Shown: positions 1 through 7,921 of the stretch, piece by piece
How positions within the stretch are numbered: position 1 is the stretch's first letter
How the letters are laid out: each line of letters starts with the position of its first letter
Assembly: GCA_029254375.1 (NCBI GenBank)
Contig: JAQWXR010000004.1
Coordinates: 1-48,681, forward strand
DNA from: Schleiferiaceae bacterium
GTDB taxonomy: Bacteria; Bacteroidota; Bacteroidia; Flavobacteriales; Schleiferiaceae
DNA length: 48,681 nucleotides
Direction: 5' to 3'
Made by a program: the position numbers and the translations under genes
The notes under the pieces: generated by a model
Seen by the model: only the letters and a program-made list of their open reading frames with translations
Told to the model about the DNA's origin: nothing
Databases searched by the model: none

Positions 1-1262
1 GTGAGATATACCCCTGCAGCGGAAATAATCATTCGCTCCGCTACGTGACTCAAGGGCAAATAAGAAATGAAGACCTCTTGATGAAGGAAATCAAATTGCT
101 GCAGTATCATTCGAAACGCCGACTGAAAGCTGGAAAAATTGTGCATGACCCCTTTGGGCATTCCCGTCGTTCCGGAGGTGTATATAATTGTCATTAGAGC
201 ATCGGGATCCATCACCGAAGGCTTAAAATCAGCCACTCCCGAATCTATCACCGAATGCCAAGCGTGATGGTTTTCTGCGGGACTCAGATTTATATGAGGA
301 ATAGCCACGCAATGAAGCCCTTTGGGGCAATGATCGGTAAACAATGCGGGATCGTCTAGCTTACCTATAACCAAGACCTTGGATTCTGAATGTTCCATAA
401 TCTTGTAGGCCGTTTCGCTGTCAATCGTAGGGTAAATAGGCACCGATACGGCTCCAATCAATGAAATCGCATAGTCTGCAATTAACCAGTGTGCCGAATT
501 CTTTCCTACGATGGCCACTTTATCTCCGGAATCCACGCCCAAAGACCTCAAACCTGCGGCAAACCTGCAGGCCTCCTGGTAGGTCTCCAAGAAAGTGAAT
601 TGAATTCGACCCGCAGTAGCATGTGGTTCATCTAAAAAGAGTCGATCTGGAAAATTCGTCGCATTCCAAGCAAGCTGCTCAGGCAAGGTGCGCGATGAGC
701 GGTCGGCTGCGAGATGACCTAAGCCCTTCTGGACGTGATAGCCTTCCAGCGGGGCGAGAATTTCGAGCACATGCTGATGGCTCTTTTCTATGTCTTTGTT
801 AGCCTGGAATGGCGCGGCAATGCTGACTACTTTGCGGCCAAAGTCTATGCCCAAGGTGACGATGGGCACGCCAGCAGCGCTCGCAATCGCATGGTACCCG
901 GACTTTAGGCCGTCCACCTTGGACCGCGTGCCTTCCGGGGCTAGAGCTAATTTAAAATTCTCTTGGGCCGCAAATTGGGCCGCCATTTGTTCCACGAGGC
1001 CCTCGCTCGCCGACCGATTCACTGGAATGGCTCCCAGCGAACGAAGTATGGCCCCTAGAGGCCACCAAAACAAGCTGTGTTTGGCCATGAACCGTAGGTC
1101 ATACAAGCCTACATCCTCCCGAATGCAGAGGCCAATAAAAAAGTCCCGCCAGGAGGTATGTGGCCCTACAATCAATATAAATTGCGTCAGGTCTTTTGGC
1201 AGAGAATCACGATATTCCCAGCCTTTTTTGGCCAATCGGCCGCGAAGAAAGGTCAGTTTCAT
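1..1262 (-). CDS. Fused PlsC-type acyltransferase / AMP-forming acyl-CoA synthetase (3' end beyond window)
   Basis: I translated this strand by hand from the ATG at 1262 and found 420 continuous codons running off the left edge. An in-frame stop five codons upstream fixes the start. Residues 1-180 form a short acyltransferase domain with the H-x4-D motif HTSWRD (35-40), the substrate motif PEGTRS (109-114) and VNRS (81-84). From about residue 190 an AMP-binding enzyme begins: YTSGTTGMPKG (361-371) is the P-loop signature, and LPLSHVAER (402-410) matches the region that follows it in long-chain acyl-CoA synthetases. The domain order is that of E. coli Aas (2-acyl-glycerophosphoethanolamine acyltransferase/acyl-ACP synthetase). 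An inferred role is activating free fatty acids and re-acylating lysophospholipid. The C-terminal adenylation subdomain is outside the window. Confidence 0.85.
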   Translation of the reverse strand, partial: MKLTFLRGRLAKKGWEYRDSLPKDLTQFILIVGPHTSWRDFFIGLCIREDVGLYDLRFMAKHSLFWWPLGAILRSLGAIPVNRSASEGLVEQMAAQFAAQENFKLALAPEGTRSKVDGLKSGYHAIASAAGVPIVTLGIDFGRKVVSIAAPFQANKDIEKSHQHVLEILAPLEGYHVQKGLGHLAADRSSRTLPEQLAWNATNFPDRLFLDEPHATAGRIQFTFLETYQEACRFAAGLRSLGVDSGDKVAIVGKNSAHWLIADYAISLIGAVSVPIYPTIDSETAYKIMEHSESKVLVIGKLDDPALFTDHCPKGLHCVAIPHINLSPAENHHAWHSVIDSGVADFKPSVMDPDALMTIIYTSGTTGMPKGVMHNFSSFQSAFRMILQQFDFLHQEVFISYLPLSHVAERMIISAAGVYL

Positions 1263-1324
1263 GACTCCAATATAATTCTAAATACAGATTTAAAGCCCAA
1301 TCTCCCCTGTGCGCTGCTCTTCTT

Positions 1325-1361
1325 GCTTTGTTATCGCCGAATTCATTTTCTTGAACAAAGC
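1325..1361. promoter_or_regulatory. 8-bp inverted repeat upstream of the acyltransferase/synthetase fusion
   Basis: GCTTTGTT (1325-1332) and AACAAAGC (1354-1361) are perfect inverted copies separated by 21 bp, about 60-100 bp upstream of the ATG at 1262. They could be an operator or part of a promoter. Apart from this dyad I see no convincing gene or promoter in the 339-bp gap 1263-1601. Confidence 0.3.
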
Positions 1362-1601
1362 AGTCCATAACGCCATTGTTTGTCATGATCCGCATGGGCA
1401 GATCTGGATTGCGCTTTGAGGGTGGTAAGTCCGCTGAATTTGTACTTCGTCAACATACGTTGGACTAAAGTTCGATTTTTTTAATGGAGACGTTAACAAT
1501 GATCCTATAATCTCAAACACATTAGTCAAAGTGAAAAAGAGTCCAGGCAGGCCTAGCGCGCAAAGACCAATTGTGATTATCTTCGCGCCACCATTTTGAA
1601 T

Positions 1602-1674
1602 GGTTCGGTAGCTCAGTTGGTAGAGCAATGGACTGAAAATCCATGTGTCGGCGGTTCGATCCCGCCCCGAACCA
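1602..1674 (+). tRNA. tRNA-Phe (anticodon GAA)
   Basis: This is a complete 73-nt cloverleaf. The acceptor stem GGTTCGG pairs with CCGAACC (1667-1673), followed by discriminator A at 1674. The D arm GCTC/GAGC, the anticodon arm ATGGA-CTGAAAA-TCCAT with anticodon GAA, and the T arm GGCGG-TTCGATC-CCGCC all pair. The 3' CCA is not encoded. A terminator hairpin follows directly. Confidence 0.97.
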
Positions 1675-1685
1675 CTTCCAAAGTG

Positions 1686-1718
1686 AAGCCCTGCTCCCTG
1701 GAGCGGGGCTTTTTTTTT
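1686..1718 (+). terminator. Rho-independent terminator of tRNA-Phe
   Basis: AGCCCTGCTC and GAGCGGGGCT pair over 10 bp with one G-U wobble and a CCTG-like loop, followed by a run of nine T residues. It sits 12 nt after the tRNA. Confidence 0.85.
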
Positions 1719-1782
1719 CCTACATGCATAAAATTGGCTGCATATACCCTCAAATTCAATCGGCTTTCGTTTCTTGCGGCCC

Positions 1783-3231
1783 GTGAAACAGAATTTTTGG
1801 ATTTGCCTTGCTTTATTGGCGACTCAGTCAAGCGTTTGGGCTCAATTTAGCTATGGAGTGGCTTCAGGCGATCCACAATCCGAATCGCTGGTGATTTGGA
1901 CGGCGCTCGAGCAGGTTCAAAAGGAAGAGACCGTGATTTGGGAAGTTGCCAAGGACATTGACTTCCAGCATATTATTGCGAGTGGTAGCTACCTGACTTC
2001 TCCTGATCTTGGAGGCACGGTCAAGGCCATACCTGGTGGACTGGAGGCTAGCACCACCTATTTCTACCGCTTCTGGTGGCATGAAGTCGCTTCGGCTATC
2101 GGACGAAGCAAAACGGCTCCACACCCGGCCTCCACGCAGGCCATTCGCCTCGGGGTCGTTTCCTGCGCACACTATGAGGCCGGATATTTCCATGGATACG
2201 CGGCGATGGCGGAAGAAAAAAATATCGATGCAGTCATTCACTTAGGAGACTACATATACGAGTATGGACGTGGGGATGCCGGATGGAAAGTCCCTGGACG
2301 ACTCCATGAACCATCACATGAAATTGTCACACTCGAGGATTATCGGACGCGCTATGCTCAGTACCGCAAAGATCCGGATCTTCAAGCTTTTCATGCGGCT
2401 CATCCGGTGATTGCAATTTGGGATGATCACGAAATTGCGAACAATAGCTTTAGCACGGGCGCTCAAAATCACCAGGTTGAGGAAGGTGACTACGGCCAAA
2501 GGCGCTTAGCCGCCATGAAAGCCTATCAAGAGTGGATGCCGATCCGACCAGAGTTTAATACGGGATATCGCCAGTTTCGCTTTGGGTCCATGGTGGATTT
2601 GTACATGATTGAAACGCGTCTAGACGGTCGTAGTGAAGCGGTAAAAAAGGAAGCAGATCGCTTTTTACCCGCTAATGAGCATCATATGATGAGCCCCGCG
2701 CAGCACCACTGGCTCGAAACGGAATTGGCGCGAAGTGCCGCCGTGTATCGTGTGATCGGCAATCAAGTCATCTTTTCGGAATTGAACTTGGGCATCATCC
2801 CAAGCGATCGCCTTGAACGTTTTAATCTCGATGCCTGGGACGGCTATGCGGCTGAGCGCGATAGCCTACAAAGAAGCTTTAAACAAAGTGCTCCTGTCGT
2901 TATTCTTACTGGAGATTCCCATTGCTCTTGGGCATTTCAGGGTCCTGGGTATGTCGAATTATGCACTCCAAGTATCACTTCCATCAACTTCAATGAATTC
3001 ACCACGGAAGCTTTGGCGCGTTTAGCGGGTTTCTTTCTTGGTTTGAGCAATAGGAATTTGGAATATGTGGATACGCGAAATCATGGATACATGCTGGTAG
3101 ATTTTGATGCGATGGAAGCCCGGAGTGAATGGGTGTATGTGGAAGAAATAAAACTTGCCGGGCCTTGGCGCATCCATAAACGACGTCATCGAAAAATTCT
3201 TGGATGGCAAAAAAATATGATGCGGCGATAG
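1783..3231 (+). CDS. phoD: Secreted PhoD-family alkaline phosphatase/phosphodiesterase
   Basis: The protein is about 482 residues. The GTG at 1783 is preferred over the TTG at 1774 because it gives a compact signal peptide (MKQNFWICLALL, cleaved near WAQ at 19-21). PhoD metallophosphatase motifs follow in order: SCAHYEAGYFH (128-137), HLGDYIYEYG (153-162), WDDHEIANN (213-221) and GDSHCSW (377-383). These carry the Asp/His/Asn ligands of the Fe3+/Ca2+ centre. PhoD enzymes hydrolyse phosphate mono- and diesters outside the cytoplasm and scavenge phosphate. No lipobox and no T9SS domain are visible, so a periplasmic location is likely. The gene stands alone between the tRNA terminator and the promoter at 3239. 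No Pho box was recognised. Confidence 0.9.
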   Translation: MKQNFWICLALLATQSSVWAQFSYGVASGDPQSESLVIWTALEQVQKEETVIWEVAKDIDFQHIIASGSYLTSPDLGGTVKAIPGGLEASTTYFYRFWWHEVASAIGRSKTAPHPASTQAIRLGVVSCAHYEAGYFHGYAAMAEEKNIDAVIHLGDYIYEYGRGDAGWKVPGRLHEPSHEIVTLEDYRTRYAQYRKDPDLQAFHAAHPVIAIWDDHEIANNSFSTGAQNHQVEEGDYGQRRLAAMKAYQEWMPIRPEFNTGYRQFRFGSMVDLYMIETRLDGRSEAVKKEADRFLPANEHHMMSPAQHHWLETELARSAAVYRVIGNQVIFSELNLGIIPSDRLERFNLDAWDGYAAERDSLQRSFKQSAPVVILTGDSHCSWAFQGPGYVELCTPSITSINFNEFTTEALARLAGFFLGLSNRNLEYVDTRNHGYMLVDFDAMEARSEWVYVEEIKLAGPWRIHKRRHRKILGWQKNMMRR

Positions 3232-3238
3232 GCCTTCG

Positions 3239-3246
3239 TAACTTTG
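3239..3246 (+). promoter_or_regulatory. -7 promoter element TAACTTTG, 4 nt before an ATG
   Basis: This is an exact match to the Bacteroidota -7 consensus TAnnTTTG. It ends 4 nt before the ATG at 3251, so transcription should begin at or beside the start codon. I saw no clear -33 TTG. Confidence 0.6.
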
Positions 3247-3250
3247 ACTT

Positions 3251-3538
3251 ATGAAACGGTCTTTTCTATGCAGTCAATGTGCGTTTTGGCACGAAAGCAA
3301 CGATGGCCATTGCCCAACTTGCGGGCCGCTTTTCTCAGATTCTCACCCTCCCGACCAACGGTATGCTTCTGACCACCGCACTCCGAATCCTTTTGAAATG
3401 CCTCTACCTACTTGGGTGAAAGACCCTACCCTCTCCGCTCCAATTCGATTTTTAAAGAATTCAGCTGTTGCCATGCAATGGGTGGCGTTGACTTTTGCCG
3501 GTTCGATTGCATGGATGGCTTATTGGGTCGCCGTTTGA
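3251..3538 (+). CDS. Small zinc-ribbon protein with C-terminal membrane helix
   Basis: A 95-residue protein of unknown function. Two CxxC knuckles near the N terminus (C7-C10 CSQC and C21-C24 CPTC) form a likely zinc ribbon. A polar linker follows, then a single hydrophobic helix at about 73-94 ending in WVAV. This suggests a membrane-tethered zinc-binding domain facing the cytoplasm. Its TGA stop overlaps the TTG start proposed for the next membrane protein, so the two are probably made together. I do not recognise a named family. Confidence 0.7.
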   Translation: MKRSFLCSQCAFWHESNDGHCPTCGPLFSDSHPPDQRYASDHRTPNPFEMPLPTWVKDPTLSAPIRFLKNSAVAMQWVALTFAGSIAWMAYWVAV

Positions 3539-3882
3539 ATTCCAATCGAATCGTCTGGATTTCTATGGGCTTATTTTTTGGCCACCAAGCATTGATTCAA
3601 TCTGGCTATTCTCTTTCAGGCTTAGATTCCTATCTGGACCCACTCCTCTTCTTACCGATTGCCCTCGGCTGTTCTGCCTGGTTAGTTCGTGGAATAGCTC
3701 CGGGCTTCCAATGGGATAGGCGCTTTGTGATCGGATTTTGGCTCCTTTCTTCTGCGGCTTTTGAAGCGTGGATTCCCAGCTTTGATGGACGATTTACCTC
3801 AGACCCTTGGGATGTCCTCGCCTACGCCCTGGGCGGATTAGGCTATTCCATTTTTGCTGAACAAGCCGATGACCTCTCATAG
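3535..3882 (+). CDS. Small multi-pass membrane protein, translationally coupled
   Basis: The frame opens as far upstream as 3412, but that part is a shadow of the preceding gene. I choose the TTG at 3535, which shares TTGA with the upstream stop and gives about 115 residues (next in-frame ATG at 3565). The product has about three hydrophobic segments with short loops. Near the C terminus is SDPWDVLAYALGGLGY. A Trp/Tyr-Asp-Val-Leu-x-Tyr-x-Leu-Gly motif of this kind occurs in Bacteroidota proteins related to the VanZ-like fold and loosely named 'magnesium citrate secondary transporter'. Function is unknown. Coupling to the zinc-ribbon protein suggests a two-component membrane unit. Confidence 0.6.
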   Translation: MNSNRIVWISMGLFFGHQALIQSGYSLSGLDSYLDPLLFLPIALGCSAWLVRGIAPGFQWDRRFVIGFWLLSSAAFEAWIPSFDGRFTSDPWDVLAYALGGLGYSIFAEQADDLS

Positions 3883-3926
3883 AGATTAGTGGATTTTACC
3901 GCTGTCTTGGATGCCTAGAGTAACGA

Positions 3927-3941
3927 GTGTTTACTTAACAC
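3927..3941. promoter_or_regulatory. Candidate operator upstream of the Nudix-type regulator
   Basis: GTGTT-TACTT-AACAC is a 15-bp imperfect palindrome (5-bp perfect arms) with the TGTTwAyTTAACA character of AraR/NrtR-type operators in Bacteroidota. A second A/T-rich dyad, TAATAA-N6-TTATTA, lies at 3961-3978. Both lie upstream of the -7 element at 3997. Confidence 0.35.
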
Positions 3942-3996
3942 CCGCTGTCTATAGTTAATTTAATAATAGTAGTTATTACCATTTCTTTGAGTATCG

Positions 3997-4004
3997 TATA
4001 TTTG
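3997..4004 (+). promoter_or_regulatory. -7 promoter element TATATTTG of the regulator gene
   Basis: Exact TAnnTTTG match, giving an mRNA leader of roughly 60 nt before the ATG at 4072. The candidate operator dyads lie just upstream. Confidence 0.5.
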
Positions 4005-4071
4005 ACACTTATGCTTCTGAAAATAGCTCTGGAGCCCTTTAAACGTCCTGCATAAGTCAGATATACATCGA

Positions 4072-4803
4072 ATGAAAACGCTTTTCACAAATCCAAAAGT
4101 CAATCCAGCCGACCATCCTGATTTTGATCAGTTTTTTTCATTCGGAATTTCCGTCGACTGTGTGGTATTCGGCTATGATGGCATTGATGTAAAAGTCCTT
4201 CTAATTGAGCGAGGCACAGAGCCCTACTTGGGCCATCAGGCCATTCCTGGTGACCTAGTGCATCCAACGGAGGACGCCGTCACTGCCACTCAGAGAGTCT
4301 TACGTGACCTCACTGGTCTGGAGAATATATACCTCGAACAGCTTCAAACATTTGCCGGGGTTAACCGACATCCTCTTGGTCGAGTGGCAACGATCGCCTA
4401 TTACTCGCTGATCAAAATCGAAGATTATAACCCCCGACCCTCTTCTTGGGCCACCGATGCCCAATGGACGGCCATTCAGAATTTGGGCGAAATGGCCTTC
4501 GATCACAAAGAAATCTTTAGCACAGCGCTAGAGCGATTGCAGCAGCGCGTGAGAACTCAACCCATCGGATTTGAATTATTGCCCACAGAATTCACTTTGG
4601 CGGACTTGCAACATTTGTATGAGACCTTGCTAAATACCCAGTTTGACAAGGCCAACTTCCGCAAGAAAATTTTGGCTATGGATTTACTTAAACCTCTCGA
4701 AAAAACGCAAAAAGCCGTGCGTCATCGTCCAGCTCGTTTATATCAATTCGATGCAAATCGATATGCAGCTTTGACCAAGCGCGGTATTCACTTTGAACTC
4801 TAA
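4072..4803 (+). CDS. NrtR/AraR-family transcriptional regulator (Nudix-like sensor + winged HTH)
   Basis: A 243-residue protein. The N-terminal half (about 20-150) is a Nudix fold; the C-terminal part (about 165-240) is the winged-helix domain typical of this family, ending RPARLYQFDANRYAALTKRG. The Nudix box maps to 61-83. The Arg is kept (R75), but the metal-binding Glu positions read V76, D79 and L80, so hydrolase activity is probably lost and the domain senses a ligand instead. In Bacteroidota such proteins (AraR and relatives) control sugar uptake and catabolism, which fits the SSS symporter 33 bp downstream. It probably binds the palindromes at 3927 and 3961. The ligand is unknown. Confidence 0.85.
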   Translation: MKTLFTNPKVNPADHPDFDQFFSFGISVDCVVFGYDGIDVKVLLIERGTEPYLGHQAIPGDLVHPTEDAVTATQRVLRDLTGLENIYLEQLQTFAGVNRHPLGRVATIAYYSLIKIEDYNPRPSSWATDAQWTAIQNLGEMAFDHKEIFSTALERLQQRVRTQPIGFELLPTEFTLADLQHLYETLLNTQFDKANFRKKILAMDLLKPLEKTQKAVRHRPARLYQFDANRYAALTKRGIHFEL

Positions 4804-4836
4804 TTCCAAGTTATTTAACGCTCCTTTACAGTAGAT

Positions 4837-6489
4837 ATGACCGGCACATTTGAATTTCTCGATTACGCCATTTTTATGGGCTATGCCCTATTAATTCTTG
4901 GGGTAGGCCTTTGGGTGTCCCGGGATAAGAAAGGGCATGAAAAAAACGCAGAAGATTACTTCTTAGCCAGCAAGTCCCTTCCATGGTGGGCCGTGGGCAC
5001 GTCGCTCATTGCAGCCAACATCTCCGCAGAGCAATTCATTGGTATGTCCGGATCTGGCTTCAAGATTGGTTTAGCCATCGCCTCCTACGAATGGATGGCG
5101 GCTTTAACCTTGATCATTGTAGGGAAGTACTTTCTTCCCATTTTTATCGAAAAAGGCCTCTACACCATTCCTGAATTTGTCGAAAAACGTTTTTCGACAA
5201 ATCTAAAAACCATTCTAGCCGTCTTTTGGATCGCCTTATATGTCTTCGTAAATCTTGCCTCCGTGCTCTACTTGGGATCCTTGGCTCTTCAGACAATCAT
5301 GGGTATCCCAATGATTTATGGCGTCCTTGGCCTCGCTGCCTTTGCTGCAGCGTACTCCCTTTACGGTGGACTCTCTGCCGTTTCATGGACAGATGTTATT
5401 CAGGTTATCTTCTTAACCATTGGGGGTTTGGTCACCACTTACCTCGCCTTGGATGCCGTTTCAATGGGCCAAGGATTTATGGCCGGAATGAAGACCATCA
5501 TGGAGGCAGCTCCAGAGCGCTTTGCCATGATTTTGGACGAAAGCAATCCCGATTACATCAGTTTGCCTGGCCTAGGCGTCCTCCTTGGAGGCATGTGGGT
5601 AGCTAATCTCTACTATTGGGGCTTTAATCAATACATCATACAGCGCACCTTGGCAGCCAAATCGCTACGCGAATCGCAAAAAGGTATACTCCTTGCTGCA
5701 GGGATTAAGCTGATTTTACCCATCATCGTCGTTGTCCCCGGTATCGCAGCATATGTGATGATCAACGACCCGGCTATTTTGGCTAGCCTTGGTGAGGCCG
5801 CCCAGTCAAATATGCCGAGTATGGATCAGGCCGACAAGGCCTACCCTTGGCTGCTTCAATTCTTGCCCACAGGCCTCAAAGGATTGGCCTTTGCTGCCCT
5901 CACAGCCGCGATTGTATCCTCTTTGGCCTCCATGCTCAATTCCACCGCGACCATTTTTACCATGGACATCTACAAGCCCTATATCAAGCCTGACGCGAAC
6001 GATCGCCAAACCGTTGCGATGGGTCGAATTTCGGCCGTGGTGGCTTTGATCATTGCTTCCATCATGGCTCCGCTTTTGGGCGGGATTGACCAAGCCTTCC
6101 AATTCATTCAAGAATATACTGGAGTGGTCAGCCCGGGTATCCTCGCGGTGTTTGTTTTGGGCCTTTTCTGGAAAAAGACGACTAACAAAGCGGCGATCAC
6201 CGGTGCCCTCTCATCAATCCCCATTGCCATGTACTTCAAGGTGGCTCCCAAGGGATGGTCGAGCTCTTCCCTTTTTGTTGATTTGCCTTTCTTGGACCAA
6301 ATGGGCTACACTACCCTATTAACCATGGGAATCATCGCGTTCATCTCCTACCGCCAAAACCGCGGCGCCAATGATGAAAAAGGCATCAACCTGACTAAGG
6401 AAACTTTTAAAACAGATAGCATCTACAACATCGGGGCATTCGCAATCATGCTGATTCTTGCGGCGCTCTACGCTTTCTTCTGGAGTTAA
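4837..6489 (+). CDS. Sodium/solute symporter, SSS family (vSGLT-like)
   Basis: A 550-residue integral membrane protein with about 13-14 hydrophobic segments. It begins near the membrane (YAIFMGYALLILGVGLWV) and has the loop AEDYFLASKSLPWWAVGTSL seen in SGLT-type transporters, then the conserved segment NISAEQFIGMSGSG. The late segment SSLASMLNSTATIFTMDIY matches the Na+-site helix region of vSGLT (…SS…NS…T.FT.DIY). It is expected to import a sugar or polyol with Na+. The gene follows the NrtR/AraR-like regulator by 33 bp and is probably controlled by it. The substrate cannot be told from sequence alone. Confidence 0.9.
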   Translation: MTGTFEFLDYAIFMGYALLILGVGLWVSRDKKGHEKNAEDYFLASKSLPWWAVGTSLIAANISAEQFIGMSGSGFKIGLAIASYEWMAALTLIIVGKYFLPIFIEKGLYTIPEFVEKRFSTNLKTILAVFWIALYVFVNLASVLYLGSLALQTIMGIPMIYGVLGLAAFAAAYSLYGGLSAVSWTDVIQVIFLTIGGLVTTYLALDAVSMGQGFMAGMKTIMEAAPERFAMILDESNPDYISLPGLGVLLGGMWVANLYYWGFNQYIIQRTLAAKSLRESQKGILLAAGIKLILPIIVVVPGIAAYVMINDPAILASLGEAAQSNMPSMDQADKAYPWLLQFLPTGLKGLAFAALTAAIVSSLASMLNSTATIFTMDIYKPYIKPDANDRQTVAMGRISAVVALIIASIMAPLLGGIDQAFQFIQEYTGVVSPGILAVFVLGLFWKKTTNKAAITGALSSIPIAMYFKVAPKGWSSSSLFVDLPFLDQMGYTTLLTMGIIAFISYRQNRGANDEKGINLTKETFKTDSIYNIGAFAIMLILAALYAFFWS

Positions 6490-6513
6490 GCGGCCAAAAG
6501 GCCTCCATTCGAT

Positions 6514-6560
6514 AACGCGCGCCACGGACTTTGACGAAACAAAGGCTCGTGGCGCGTGTT
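6514..6560. other. Long GC-rich hairpin between the symporter and HMG-CoA reductase
   Basis: AACGCGCGCCACG (6514-6526) pairs with CGTGGCGCGTGTT (6548-6560) with one mismatch. Inside it CTTTG (6529-6533) pairs with CAAAG (6540-6544), leaving a 6-nt loop. There is no T-run. The right arm ends on the first base of the next gene's -7 element. It may terminate the symporter transcript or act as a regulatory dyad. Confidence 0.6.
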
Positions 6561-6567
6561 ACCTTTG
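6560..6567 (+). promoter_or_regulatory. -7 promoter element TACCTTTG of HMG-CoA reductase
   Basis: Exact TAnnTTTG match ending 19 nt before the ATG at 6587 and abutting the hairpin at 6514-6560. Confidence 0.6.
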
Positions 6568-6586
6568 CAGCTATTGACATCAACTC

Positions 6587-7918
6587 ATGGAAAAACGCAT
6601 CAAAGGATTTTCAAAACTCTCCAAGCAAGCCAAAATGGAATGGCTAGCCCAAGCCCATTTGGCTAAGCCCTCGGAGGGCTTAGCGCTCATGCAGAGCTAC
6701 ATGCATAGCGATGCTTCGGTCCAAAAAAAACACGATGAGTTCATAGAAAATACCGTAGCCAACTACTTTCTCCCCTTTGGTGTGGCTCCTAACTTTTTGA
6801 TCAATGGGCAAGTGCACACGGTACCGATGGCCATTGAAGAGAGTTCCGTGGTGGCTGCCGCAGCGAAATCAGCCCAATTTTGGATGGCCCGCGGTGGTTT
6901 TCACTCTCACATTATTTCTTCGACAAAAATTGGGCATATCCACTTTATGTTCGATGGAGAATCCAAGGCCCTTAAAACGGTCTTTGCAGAACTTTCTGGT
7001 CAGCTCAAACAATCCACCGACCACATCACCGCCAACATGGAAAAGCGGGGGGGAGGTATTCTAGATATTCAACTGCTTGATAAGACCGACGCCTTAGACG
7101 ACTACTACCAGGTAGAGGTGCGATTTGATACCTGCGATTCAATGGGGGCGAATTTCATCAATTCCTGCCTTGAAGAGATGGCCAAAGTACTCAAGCAGGG
7201 GGTGGCTCAAGCCCCTTCTACATCCGCTGGGCACATGGAGGTTGTGATGTGCATCTTATCGAATTACACGCCGGAATGCCTCGTACGCTGTGAAGTGCGT
7301 TGTCCCCTCGACGACATGGTCGAAGGCACGGATATGACAGCGATCGAATTCGCTCATAAATTTCAGCGCGCTGTGCGCATAGCCGAAGTCGAACCCTATC
7401 GGGCTGCCACTCATAACAAGGGCATAATGAATGGCATCGATGCCGTCATTTTAGCCACTGGAAACGATTTTCGTGCCGTAGAAGCGGCATGCCATGCCTA
7501 TGCCTGTAGAGATGGGCAATATCGGAGTTTAACCCACTGTCGGGTCGACGATGGGATGTTCCATTTTTGGATAGAGATTCCCCTGTCTTTAGGTACTGTC
7601 GGTGGATTGACTCAACTGCATCCGTTGGTGAAAATGGCCCTTGAAATACTTGGAAATCCCGGAGCCCATCAGCTCATGATGATTGTTGCAGCCTCTGGCC
7701 TTGCTCAAAATTTTGCCGCCCTTCGAGCCCTCACCACCACGGGGATTCAAAAAGGACACATGAAAATGCACTTACTCAATATATTAAACCAATTGGGCGC
7801 GACCGAGACGGAAAAAGAGATCATCGCCGCCCAATTCGCCAAACGTGTGCCGCACCATGCAGATGTCGTCAAGGCATTCTATGATTTACGCGGGCTGCCT
7901 GTCCCCGGAGCGCATTAG
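6587..7918 (+). CDS. mvaA: Hydroxymethylglutaryl-CoA reductase, class II
   Basis: The protein is 443 residues. It interconverts HMG-CoA and mevalonate with NAD(P)H and here most likely works in the biosynthetic direction of the mevalonate pathway. The class II (Pseudomonas mevalonii-type) motifs are clear: ENTVANYFLPFGVAPNFLIN at about 54-73, the catalytic Glu region MAIEESSVVAAAAK (81-94), the substrate-binding DSMGANFIN, catalytic Lys278 in HNKGIMNGIDAV, catalytic Asp294 in TGNDFRAVEA, and the catalytic His391 in KGHMKMH near the flexible C terminus. The GHMP kinase begins 3 bp after the stop, so mevalonate made here is probably phosphorylated by that product. Confidence 0.96.
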   Translation: MEKRIKGFSKLSKQAKMEWLAQAHLAKPSEGLALMQSYMHSDASVQKKHDEFIENTVANYFLPFGVAPNFLINGQVHTVPMAIEESSVVAAAAKSAQFWMARGGFHSHIISSTKIGHIHFMFDGESKALKTVFAELSGQLKQSTDHITANMEKRGGGILDIQLLDKTDALDDYYQVEVRFDTCDSMGANFINSCLEEMAKVLKQGVAQAPSTSAGHMEVVMCILSNYTPECLVRCEVRCPLDDMVEGTDMTAIEFAHKFQRAVRIAEVEPYRAATHNKGIMNGIDAVILATGNDFRAVEAACHAYACRDGQYRSLTHCRVDDGMFHFWIEIPLSLGTVGGLTQLHPLVKMALEILGNPGAHQLMMIVAASGLAQNFAALRALTTTGIQKGHMKMHLLNILNQLGATETEKEIIAAQFAKRVPHHADVVKAFYDLRGLPVPGAH

Positions 7919-7921
7919 GTT

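Noticed and set aside
790-1275. 161-codon plus-strand frame
   Set aside because: It lies exactly opposite the acyltransferase domain, whose motifs are clear on the minus strand.
1383-1628. 81-codon minus-strand frame with a hydrophobic stretch (IGLCALGLPGLFF)
   Set aside because: Its only ATG lies inside tRNA-Phe; no start, promoter or family supports a protein in the gap.
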